NCBI RefSeq assembly: GCF_015356825.1
Contig: NZ_JAACYW010000013.1
Location: forward strand, 1 to 64,000
Direction: 5' to 3'
From: Catenulispora rubra
GTDB lineage: Bacteria > Actinomycetota > Actinomycetes > Streptomycetales > Catenulisporaceae
Length of the DNA: 64,000 nt
Shown in pieces: positions 17,501-25,144 of this stretch. The notes below the pieces were generated by a model. That model had not been told where the DNA came from. It made no database searches and saw only the letters and a program-made list of their open reading frames with translations. Each line of letters opens with the position of its first letter. Positions within the stretch are counted from its first letter, which is position 1. Both the position numbers and the translations under genes were made by a program.

Positions 17501-18478
17501 ATGGCTACACCGACCGACCCAGCCATCCACGCCGTCGGCCTGACCAAGCACTTCGGGGACAACCACGCCGTAGACGGCCTGGACTTGACGGTCCCCGCCG
17601 GAAAGGTCTACGGGCTCCTCGGGCCGAACGGCGCCGGCAAGACCACGACCGTGCGCATGCTGGCCACGCTGCTGCGCCCCGACGCCGGAACCGCGACCAT
17701 TCTGGGCCACGACGTCGTCGGCGAGGCCGACGCGGTACGCAGCCGCATCGCACTGACTGGGCAGTTCGCAGCCCTCGACGACGACCTGACCGGCGCCGAG
17801 AACCTTCGGATACTGGCACGCCTGCTCGGCCATCGGCCCCGACCCGCGGCCGAACGCGCGGCAGAGCTGTTGTCCAGCTTTGGCCTCGAAGACGCCGCCG
17901 ACAAGCTGGTGAAGTCCTACTCCGGCGGCATGCGCCGCCGCCTGGACATCGCCGCCAGCCTGATCGCCACCCCCGAACTGCTGTTCCTGGACGAGCCCAC
18001 CACCGGACTGGACCCGGCCGGCCGCAACCAGGTCTGGGAGACCGTCCGGTCCCTGGCCGGGCAGGGAGTCACCATCCTGCTCACCACGCAATACCTCGAC
18101 GAGGCCGATCAACTGGCCGACCGGCTGGCCGTGATCGACCGCGGACAAGTCATCGCCGAAGGCACACCCGACGAACTCAAAGCCGCCACCGGAACCGGCG
18201 CGTTGCGGATCCGCCTGGCCGAGCCGCACCGCCGCGACGACGTCGTCCACCTGCTGACCGCATCCCTTGGCACGTCCCCGCAGTTGGACGGCGACCCCGC
18301 CGCACTGACCGTCACCGCCATCGAGCCCCAGCGCGCGCTCGCCGCACTGTCGCAGCTCGAAAGGGCCGGAATCGCCCTGGCCTCTTTCGCCCTGGAGCAA
18401 CCCAGCCTGGACGAGGTGTTCCTCAGCCTCACAGGACGTGCCCCGCAGCCCGACGCCACCGAGCCCGCCACCGCCTGA
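17501..18478 (+). CDS. DrrA-type ABC transporter ATPase
   Basis: 325 residues. Walker [10 protein letters not shown] (about 45-53), Q-loop [13 protein letters not shown], signature [10 protein letters not shown], Walker [14 protein letters not shown] and the H-loop position replaced by Q in [13 protein letters not shown], as in the DrrA group. The C-terminal domain ends [17 protein letters not shown], the hallmark of daunorubicin-resistance-type ATPases. It powers drug export with the permease 16 bp downstream. It is close enough to the red cluster to export its product or another antibiotic, but an MMPL exporter lies inside the cluster itself. Confidence 0.95.
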   Translation: MATPTDPAIHAVGLTKHFGDNHAVDGLDLTVPAGKVYGLLGPNGAGKTTTVRMLATLLRPDAGTATILGHDVVGEADAVRSRIALTGQFAALDDDLTGAENLRILARLLGHRPRPAAERAAELLSSFGLEDAADKLVKSYSGGMRRRLDIAASLIATPELLFLDEPTTGLDPAGRNQVWETVRSLAGQGVTILLTTQYLDEADQLADRLAVIDRGQVIAEGTPDELKAATGTGALRIRLAEPHRRDDVVHLLTASLGTSPQLDGDPAALTVTAIEPQRALAALSQLERAGIALASFALEQPSLDEVFLSLTGRAPQPDATEPATA

Positions 18479-18494
18479 CCGCAAGGGGACCAAC

Positions 18495-19322
18495 ATGACC
18501 ACGACCACCCACACCACACCCCGGTTCCCCGTGCCCACCGTGGTGCTCGGATCGCGCCCAGACCCGGCCGGCCCTTGGGCCGCCGCCCGCGTCTTCGCAT
18601 GGAGATCGCTGCTGAAGATCCGCCACGTGCCCGAACAGCTGTCTGACGTCATCGCCGTGCCGATCATCTTCACGCTGCTGTTCACCTACCTCTTCGGAGG
18701 CGCCCTGGCTGGATCCACACACCGCTACCTGCAGTTCCTGCTACCCGGAACACTGGTCATGGCGGTCCTGCTGGCCACCATGTACACCGGCATCAACCTG
18801 AACGCCGACCTGGACAAGGGCGTCTACGACCGCTTCCGCACCCTGCCGATATGGCGCCCCGCCCCGATTGTCGGCGCGCTGCTCGGCGACACACTCCGCT
18901 ACTTGCTGGCCTCCACGCTCGTCGTCGGCCTCGGGCTGGCACTCGGCTTCCGTCCTCACGGCGGCGTCGACGGCACGGCCCTCGGCATGGCGCTCGTGAT
19001 CGCCTTCGCCTCCGCACTGTCCTGGGTGTTCTGCTGGCTCGGCCTGCTCCTGCGGTCCGCGAACTCGATCATGAGCCTGGCGATGGTGGTGCTGTTCCCG
19101 CTCACGATGGCCAGCAACACCTTCGTGCAGCCGGCCACCATGCCCGGCTGGCTGCGCGACTTCGTGGACGTCAACCCGGTCAGCCACCTGGTCACCACCA
19201 CCCGCGCCGCCATGGCCGGGACCGTCATTGCCAGCCAGGTCGTGGGGGTTCTACTCACCACGCTGGCAACGATCGCGGTATTCGCACCGCTGACGTTGCG
19301 CGCCTACAGCCGCAAGCCCTGA
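18495..19322 (+). CDS. DrrB-type ABC-2 permease
   Basis: 275 residues with six predicted helices and the ABC-2 pattern: FAWRSLLKIRHVPEQLSDVI at the elbow helix, YLQFLLPGTLVMAVLLATMY, FPLTMASNTFVQPATMPGWL and the late VNPVSHLVTTTRA motif typical of DrrB. AAGGGGA precedes the ATG at 18495. It is the membrane half of the exporter encoded with the ATPase. Its C-terminal helix ends near the stop, with no extra domain. Confidence 0.93.
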   Translation: MTTTTHTTPRFPVPTVVLGSRPDPAGPWAAARVFAWRSLLKIRHVPEQLSDVIAVPIIFTLLFTYLFGGALAGSTHRYLQFLLPGTLVMAVLLATMYTGINLNADLDKGVYDRFRTLPIWRPAPIVGALLGDTLRYLLASTLVVGLGLALGFRPHGGVDGTALGMALVIAFASALSWVFCWLGLLLRSANSIMSLAMVVLFPLTMASNTFVQPATMPGWLRDFVDVNPVSHLVTTTRAAMAGTVIASQVVGVLLTTLATIAVFAPLTLRAYSRKP

Positions 19323-19721
19323 AACGCGGCGACCGCTACCTTCGGCTACTTACTCGGCTACAGCTTCTTCTCCACTCGCACCGAGACCCGGACCCGCAGG
19401 ACTAATTGAATCGACAACTTTCGCGATACCAGGAGACGCCACAACGCGCTGGCAATAGTGCACAGATCTGATTTGAACGGATCACAAAGGTCCGCCATCC
19501 CCAACTCTGCAACCCTGTCGACGGAGCAGGAGCGGCGAGGCTCACTAAACGAAAGGTTGAGTCACAACCCCTTGAGCCACCTCAACGCCACCCAAGCATT
19601 ACATACGTTTGTTGGATGGCGCCCCCGTGTTCGATCTGAAAGACTCAAGCAGGAACTGAGGCAATTGGATCGGGGGATGCGAGGAAGCCTTTGACCGTTG
19701 ATCACCTTTGCGAGGGGAAGC
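19323..19721. other. Intergenic region upstream of the SARP gene
   Basis: About 400 bp, distinctly AT-richer than the flanking genes. No gene is supported; a 78-codon frame at 19458-19694 has no homology I recognise. It must contain the SARP promoter. TTGAG-CCAC-CTCAA (19572-19585) is a small palindrome and a second TTGAG lies 15 bp earlier, which are possible sites for the RedZ-like NarL protein. The segment around 19595-19615 is AT-rich enough for a -10. These assignments are tentative. Confidence 0.35.
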
Positions 19722-20555
19722 ATGGAGATCAGTATTCTTGGTCCAGTATCAATTGTGCACGATGGAATTCACCGTGAGATAAAAGCGAGCAAGGTGCGGG
19801 CACTGCTCGCCACCCTCGCGCTGGAGCCCGGGCGCGCCGTGGCACGTGTCGAACTCGCCGAGGAGCTCTGGGCGGGGCAGCCGATGCGCAACACGCACAA
19901 CGCTCTGCAGGTGACGGCGACGCGGGTGCGCAAGATCCTTGATGCGGCGGGGGGAGCTTCCGTGGGGGCGTTGCTTCGCGCCGTGCCGAAGGGCTACTTA
20001 CTGGATTTGCCGGCGGGGTGGATCGACAGCAACCGGTTCCTCGACACCGCTGCGCAGGGAACCGCTCAGCTGGCGAAGAGCCCCATACGCGCCGCGGAGC
20101 TGCTGGAGTCGAGTCTCCGGCTTTGGCGCGGGCCCGCCCTTCTCGACGCGGGTGACGGAATGCGCTGCCGGGGCGCTGCCGCGCTGCTGGACGAGCGTCG
20201 GCTCGTGGCGTGGGAGGACCTGATCACGGCGCGGATCGCGCTCGGCCAGGTGCGGGAGACCGTTCCCGAACTCCAGCAGTTGACGGCCCGCTACCCGCTG
20301 CGGGAGCGCTTCTGCGAACTGCTGATGCTGGCCCTGTATCGGACCGGCCGGCAGAGCGAGGCGCTCGAGGCCTACGCCGTCACTCGCCGCCACCTTGACG
20401 AACAGCTGGGTGTGCGACCCGGCGACGGGCTCCTGCGCCGGCAGGCGCAGATCCTGGAACAGGCGCCGGATCTGAACGACCTTTCGGTGGTGTGGACCGA
20501 ACGAGAATTCTCTGCTTCCCGTTCGGCCACGGCGGGGTCACGTACGCATCGCTGA
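19722..20555 (+). CDS. redD: SARP pathway activator (RedD-like), TTA-containing
   Basis: 277 residues. It has an OmpR-type winged HTH (MEISILGPVSIVHDG, then KASKVRALLATLALEPGRAV and NALQVTATRVRKIL), followed by a bacterial transcriptional activation domain ending YAVTRRHLDEQLGVRPGDGL. SARPs bind 7-bp repeats at 11-bp spacing and recruit RNA polymerase; RedD is the direct activator of red genes. GAGGGGAAGC precedes the ATG at 19722. Codon 93 is TTA (19998-20000), so translation should need the bldA tRNA if this host uses that control. The first 25 codons are unusually AT-rich. Its 3' end overlaps the RedZ-like gene by 18 bp on the opposite strand. Orthology to redD rests on family and location. 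Confidence 0.85.
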   Translation: MEISILGPVSIVHDGIHREIKASKVRALLATLALEPGRAVARVELAEELWAGQPMRNTHNALQVTATRVRKILDAAGGASVGALLRAVPKGYLLDLPAGWIDSNRFLDTAAQGTAQLAKSPIRAAELLESSLRLWRGPALLDAGDGMRCRGAAALLDERRLVAWEDLITARIALGQVRETVPELQQLTARYPLRERFCELLMLALYRTGRQSEALEAYAVTRRHLDEQLGVRPGDGLLRRQAQILEQAPDLNDLSVVWTEREFSASRSATAGSRTHR

Positions 20556-21203
20556 GTCCTCGCCCAGCAAGGCGATGAGCCCGGTCTCGTAGGCGACCGC
20601 GACGGCCTGTGCGCGGGTCCGTACGCCGAGTCTGCCGAGAAGCTGGTGGACGTGGGAGCGCACTGTCGCGTCCGACACCGCCAGCTTCTCGGCGATCTGC
20701 ATGTTCGAGCATCCCTGCGCGAGCAGGAGCATGGTCTCCGCCTGCCGTGCGCTCAGCTTGGCGGCCAGGCGCTGGGACGTGTCCGAGTGCCAGGGCCCCG
20801 GCTCGCGCCGGAGCTCCGGGGCTGCGGCCGCCGGCATGATCATGACGTCGCTGATCGCGACCATCCGGAGGGCCTGCAGCAGGTCCTCGGCGGAGCCCTC
20901 CTGGGACAAGATGGCGTGGACGCCACGGCGCATCACCTCGACCGCCCGGTGGGCGTTCTCCCCCTTGGCGGCCAGCACCACTTTGGTGACCTCGGCCAGG
21001 GCACCGAGCTCGTGGACATCGTTGATCGTCAAGGCCGGCGAGACGACGACCGTCACATCGGGCCGCAGCTCGCGCGCGGCGTCCAGGATGACGTCGCCCG
21101 TGCCCTCGCCGACGACGGTGAAGTCCTCCGCGTGCGTCAGAAGCAGCCGTAGACACCCGGCCAGCATCGACCCGTCGCAGCACAGTAGGACCCTGAGCAT
21201 CAT
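20538..21203 (-). CDS. redZ: Atypical NarL-type response regulator (RedZ-like)
   Basis: 221 residues. The receiver-like N-terminus has lost the phosphorylation pocket. The phospho-acceptor position reads VVVSPAL (Ser instead of Asp) and the acidic pair reads CCDGS (one acid). The C-terminus is a LuxR/NarL HTH (LSARQAETMLLLAQGCSNMQ, then IAEKLAVSDATVRSHVHQLL). RedZ of the red pathway is a pseudo-response regulator of this type that switches on redD and responds to end product. ATG at 21203 with GGAG upstream. Unlike known redZ, this gene contains no TTA codon; the TTA is in the SARP gene. A convergent 3' overlap with the SARP gene could add antisense coupling. Confidence 0.82.
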   Translation of the reverse strand: MMLRVLLCCDGSMLAGCLRLLLTHAEDFTVVGEGTGDVILDAARELRPDVTVVVSPALTINDVHELGALAEVTKVVLAAKGENAHRAVEVMRRGVHAILSQEGSAEDLLQALRMVAISDVMIMPAAAAPELRREPGPWHSDTSQRLAAKLSARQAETMLLLAQGCSNMQIAEKLAVSDATVRSHVHQLLGRLGVRTRAQAVAVAYETGLIALLGEDSAMRT

Positions 21204-21391
21204 ATCTGTGCTCCGATATGACGACGGCCGGCTCGGCCGGATACGTCAGCGCGGCGTGTCGCAGGAGCCGGAACAGGCCCCTGCGACACGCGGCGAGATC
21301 CGACGTTCATGAAAATCCCCCATGTTTTGTACCCGACTGGTGGCATTATGCGTACAACTTGCCCTGAACCAGGATCGACAATCGCCGACGG

Positions 21392-23578
21392 TCACGGCCG
21401 CGCAGGGACTTCGGCATCCCGCACCGGGGCCGCTTCCGTGGCGTCCTGCTTACGCCACAACGCGCTGGGCCACCAGATGCGGCGGCCGATGTCCAGGTTG
21501 AGGGCGGTCACCATCACCGAACGCACGATGACGGTGTCGATGAGGACGCCGAAGGCGACCGCGAATCCGAGCTCTGCGAACTGGGTCAGCGGCAGGGTGC
21601 CCAGGACCGCGAAGGTGCCGGCCAGGACGATGCCGGCGGAGGTGATGACACCGCCGGTGGACGCCAGGCCGCGCAGTGTTGCCGGACGTGTTCCCACGCT
21701 GTGGGTTTCCTCTCGGATCCGGGTCATCAAGAAGATGTTGTAGTCGATCCCCAATGCGATCAGGAAGACGAAGACGTAGAGCGGGAAAGAATTGTCCTCG
21801 GCTCCGAAGTGGAAGATGTGCCGGAACACGAGCGCGCTGACACCCAAGGTGGTGGCGCAGGACAGCACCACCGTGCCGATCAGCAGCAACGGGCTCACCA
21901 GCGCGCGCAGCAACAGGATCAAGATGGCGAGCACCACCGCCAGAACGATGGGCGCGATCAGCGCGCGGTCGTGCCCGCTGGCGCTTCGGGCGTCCAGGTT
22001 CATGGCACTGTCCCCACCGACCTTGGCGTCGGCGCCCGCGACGGCGTGCACGGCGGTGCGGGCGTTTCGCACGGTGGCGTAGGCCGCCGAGCTGTCCGGC
22101 GCGCCGGTGAGTGTCGCCTCCTGATACGCGTACCCGTCCTTCAGCACGGGCGCTGTGACGCTGCCCGGCGCGATCCCGGGCACCGTCTGCAGGGCCTGGT
22201 GCACCTGGTCCGCGCTCCCGGCGCGCGCGGTGATCTCCAGCGGGCTGGCGACCGCGGCGTCGAAGTGGCGGGCGACGGCGGCGTTGCCGACCACCGAGTC
22301 CTGGGTGGCTGTGAACTCCTGGGCGACCGACAGGCCGCCGGAGTGCAGTTGCCCGATGCCGATGGCCCCGACTCCGAGGATCAGCGCGGTGCCGATCCAG
22401 GCCAGGCGCGGCCGGCGGGCGATCCGGTCGCCGACGGCGGCCCACCGGCCCACGTTCGCGTGCTCGCCGCCGCCGACGCGGGGCACTGAGGGCCAGAAGA
22501 TCCACCGGCCGCAGGCGACCATGAGCAAGGGGAACAGGGTGAGCATCACCAGCGCGCCGACCGCGATGCCAACCGCGAACACCGGTCCAAGGCCCCGGGT
22601 GGCGTTCATGTCGGCGAAGCTGAGGCAGAGCATGCTGATCGCGACGGTGGACGCACTGGCGATCACCGCGGGCCCGGAACGGCGCAGGGCCACCGACATG
22701 GCCTCAACGCGGCTGTCGTGGTTGCGCAGTTCCTCACGGTAACGGGCGATCAGCAGGAGCGAGTAGTCGGTGGTGGCGCCGAAGACGAGGATGGTGAGGA
22801 TGCCTGCGCCGTCGGAACTGACCGTCAGTCCGGCATGAGCCGCCAGCAGGTAGATGATCCCCTGTGCCACGGTCAGGGCGATCCCCGCGCAGATGATGGG
22901 GAGCAGCCACAGCACGGGACTGCGGTAGGTCAAAAGCAGGATGGCAATGACGACGATGAGCGTGGAATACAGCAGGGTGCTGTCGATGCCGCCGACCGCT
23001 TTGCTCAGGTCGGCCGAGTAGCCCGCGGGTCCCGCGACATGGATCGCGAGGCCGGCTGGCGCCTGGTCCGTGGCGACGCCGCGCAGCGCGGTCACCGCGC
23101 CCTTGGCCTTGGTGAGGTAGTTCTGGCCGAGGTTGAGCGGGATCACCGTCTCGGCGGCCTGGCCGTCGGTGGAGAACTGCGGACCGAAGACCTGCCCGCT
23201 GAGGTCGGTGAGCGTGGCGTACTGCTTGGCGTCGGCCGCGGCCTTGGCCCGGTCCTGAGCCGTCAGGCCGCCGGCCCGCTCGTAGACGATGACGGCCGGC
23301 ACCGTGTCCGGGTTCTGGAACAGCGACTGGATCTTGTAGACCTGGGTGGACTCGGCGCTGCTGGGCAGAGACTGCTCGACGGTGTTCTTCTCCGCGCCGG
23401 AGAGCTTCCCCGAGAAGCCGGCCGTGGCGCCGATGACGATCAGCCAGAACACGACCACCAGGTAGATCACCCGGCGGCGGCGGAGCGGGAGGAAGGCGCT
23501 GCTCGCCGGTCGCGACGACGCTGTTCCGTCGGGCGTTCCGGCAGGCGTTGCGGACGAGGGACGTCGTTGTGTCGTCAT
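21392..23578 (-). CDS. MMPL-family RND exporter
   Basis: 728 residues. The first helix follows RRRRVIYLVVVFWLIVIG. Two hydrophobic blocks of about six helices each bracket two extracytoplasmic loops. The Asp-Tyr proton-relay motifs GATTDYSLLLIARYRE and ALGIDYNIFLMTRIREE are both present, one per half. The ATG at 23578 (MTTQRRPS) is used because the upstream extension of the frame antisenses and overlaps redY. It is 16 bp after redY in the same direction, so it is the probable dedicated exporter of the hydrophobic tripyrrole, or protects against it. MMPL exporters are not part of the classical red gene set. Confidence 0.9.
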   Translation of the reverse strand: MTTQRRPSSATPAGTPDGTASSRPASSAFLPLRRRRVIYLVVVFWLIVIGATAGFSGKLSGAEKNTVEQSLPSSAESTQVYKIQSLFQNPDTVPAVIVYERAGGLTAQDRAKAAADAKQYATLTDLSGQVFGPQFSTDGQAAETVIPLNLGQNYLTKAKGAVTALRGVATDQAPAGLAIHVAGPAGYSADLSKAVGGIDSTLLYSTLIVVIAILLLTYRSPVLWLLPIICAGIALTVAQGIIYLLAAHAGLTVSSDGAGILTILVFGATTDYSLLLIARYREELRNHDSRVEAMSVALRRSGPAVIASASTVAISMLCLSFADMNATRGLGPVFAVGIAVGALVMLTLFPLLMVACGRWIFWPSVPRVGGGEHANVGRWAAVGDRIARRPRLAWIGTALILGVGAIGIGQLHSGGLSVAQEFTATQDSVVGNAAVARHFDAAVASPLEITARAGSADQVHQALQTVPGIAPGSVTAPVLKDGYAYQEATLTGAPDSSAAYATVRNARTAVHAVAGADAKVGGDSAMNLDARSASGHDRALIAPIVLAVVLAILILLLRALVSPLLLIGTVVLSCATTLGVSALVFRHIFHFGAEDNSFPLYVFVFLIALGIDYNIFLMTRIREETHSVGTRPATLRGLASTGGVITSAGIVLAGTFAVLGTLPLTQFAELGFAVAFGVLIDTVIVRSVMVTALNLDIGRRIWWPSALWRKQDATEAAPVRDAEVPARP

Positions 23579-23594
23579 CGGATGGTTCGTCCTT

Positions 23595-23912
23595 TCAGGC
23601 GGCCAGGTAGCCCGGCTCGATGGGATCCCCGGAGATTTCGGCCACGACCGAAGCCAGCGCACTGAAGTCGGCGCTGAGCGTGCGGAACGCGCTGATCTGC
23701 ATGTCCCGCTCGAACGCCGCACGGCTGGTGGCCCAGATGATCTCGAAGAAGTGGATCTTGGCATCCGGGTCGTCGGAGACCCGGTGCACGGTGAAGGCGT
23801 TCACACTGGGCAGCTGAGGACAGGTCGCGTAGTCGGTCTCGCGGACCCAGGCCTCGAATCGAGCGGGACTGATTCCTGGGCGCAGCCGGATGGGATGAAC
23901 GATCACGTGCAT
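23595..23912 (-). CDS. redY: RedY-like small prodiginine-cluster protein
   Basis: 105 residues, MHVIVHPIRLRPGISPARFE onward, with the conserved core YATCPQLPSVNAFTVHRVSD and FFEIIWATSRAAFERDM. It resembles RedY of prodiginine clusters and has the ferredoxin-like alpha+beta pattern of small dimeric (Dabb/monooxygenase-like) proteins. The exact catalytic step is not established; a late role near condensation has been considered for the family. The ATG at 23912 lies 50 bp after redW and the gene is followed by the exporter. Confidence 0.75.
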   Translation of the reverse strand: MHVIVHPIRLRPGISPARFEAWVRETDYATCPQLPSVNAFTVHRVSDDPDAKIHFFEIIWATSRAAFERDMQISAFRTLSADFSALASVVAEISGDPIEPGYLAA

Positions 23913-23962
23913 GGCGACTCCATCGTCGATCGGGAACTCGGGGGTGGATCGTCGGCGGCCGG

Positions 23963-25144
23963 TCAGGCGCCGCGTGCTGGGCGTTTCGGGCGTGCGGTAC
24001 GGTCGGGGCGGTCGAGGCGCAAGGCCCGGGCGACGTTGTTGCGCTGGATCTCGTTGCTGCCGGAGAAGATGCGGGCCGGCAGGCAGTCCCGAAGCAGCCG
24101 CTCGGCCTCGCCGTGCATGACGCCCTGCGCCCCGCGCAGCTGGACCGCGTCGAGACCGACCTGGACCGCGGCCTCGCTGACCGCGATCTTCGCCATCGCG
24201 GCGGAGACCCCGTCGACGGCACCCTCGTCGAGGTCGTGCGCGGCTTTGTAAAGCAGCAGACGCGCGCCCTCGTATCGCAGGAGCATGTCGACGATCCGAT
24301 GACCGACGGCCTGGAAGGAACCGATCGGCGTGCCGAACTGTTCGCGCTGGCGGACAAAGGCGATCGTCGAGTCGATCACCCGCTTCATCGCCCCGAGGTA
24401 GACCGCGAACAAGCAGGTTCGCTCCCAGTTCATGGAAGCCGTGAAAACGCTCGACCCCCCTCCGGGAACGCCCAGCACGCGGTCCACCGGCACCTTGCAA
24501 CCGTCGAGGTAGACCTCGGCCATGGGAGATCCGTGCAGACCCACCTTGCTCTCCGGCCTGCCTATGCTCAGGCCCGGGGTTCCCGCCTCGACGAGGAACG
24601 TGGTCAGCCCGAAGACGCCGCCGTCGGGTTCGGTCGCCGCCTGGACGATGAAGACGTCCGCGACCGGTGCGTTGGTGATGAAGGCCTTAACTCCGGTGAT
24701 CACGTAGTGGTCGCCGACCCGTTCGGCGCGGGTGCGCAGGTGCATCGCGTCGGACCCGGCCTCGGGCTCGGTCACCGCGTGCGCTGCTATCAGCTCGCCC
24801 GAGCAGAGCCCGGGCAGCCACCGCCGTTTCTGCTCCTCGCTCCCGAAGTGCACCAGCGGAGTGACGCAGGCGAGCAGGTGTGCAGCGACGGAGAACGCGA
24901 ATCCGGTGTCGCCGGTGCCTTCGCCGAGCGCCTCCAGCACGCCGGCGGTGTCCGCGGCTCCCAGGCCGCTGCCGCCGTATTCGACCGGCGCACAGCAGCC
25001 GGCGAGCCCCAGCTCCGCCGCCGCGCGCCAGCGCGCGCGGAACTGCTCCGGATCGGGTTCGGCGGGGTCGGCCAGCTTGCTGCGCGCGAAGTCGCGGACC
25101 AGGTCGCACAGCTCGTGCGTCGCGGGCTCCAGGTCGAGTTTCAT
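23963..25144 (-). CDS. redW: L-prolyl-PCP dehydrogenase
   Basis: 393-residue acyl-CoA-dehydrogenase-fold flavoenzyme that oxidises L-prolyl bound to the RedO carrier to pyrrolyl-2-carboxyl-PCP. It shows [18 protein letters not shown] (FAD and substrate site), [12 protein letters not shown] and the C-terminal [16 protein letters not shown]. The usual C-terminal catalytic Glu (YEGT) reads FSGS. Instead E241 in [11 protein letters not shown] sits at the isovaleryl-CoA-dehydrogenase position used by prolyl-PCP dehydrogenases, which supports the assignment. ATG overlaps the redX stop by 4 bp (ATGA). Confidence 0.93.
   Translation of the reverse strand: MKLDLEPATHELCDLVRDFARSKLADPAEPDPEQFRARWRAAAELGLAGCCAPVEYGGSGLGAADTAGVLEALGEGTGDTGFAFSVAAHLLACVTPLVHFGSEEQKRRWLPGLCSGELIAAHAVTEPEAGSDAMHLRTRAERVGDHYVITGVKAFITNAPVADVFIVQAATEPDGGVFGLTTFLVEAGTPGLSIGRPESKVGLHGSPMAEVYLDGCKVPVDRVLGVPGGGSSVFTASMNWERTCLFAVYLGAMKRVIDSTIAFVRQREQFGTPIGSFQAVGHRIVDMLLRYEGARLLLYKAAHDLDEGAVDGVSAAMAKIAVSEAAVQVGLDAVQLRGAQGVMHGEAERLLRDCLPARIFSGSNEIQRNNVARALRLDRPDRTARPKRPARGA

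Noticed and set aside
19458-19694. 78-codon frame upstream of the SARP gene
   Set aside because: No homology and no ribosome site; the region is better read as promoter DNA.
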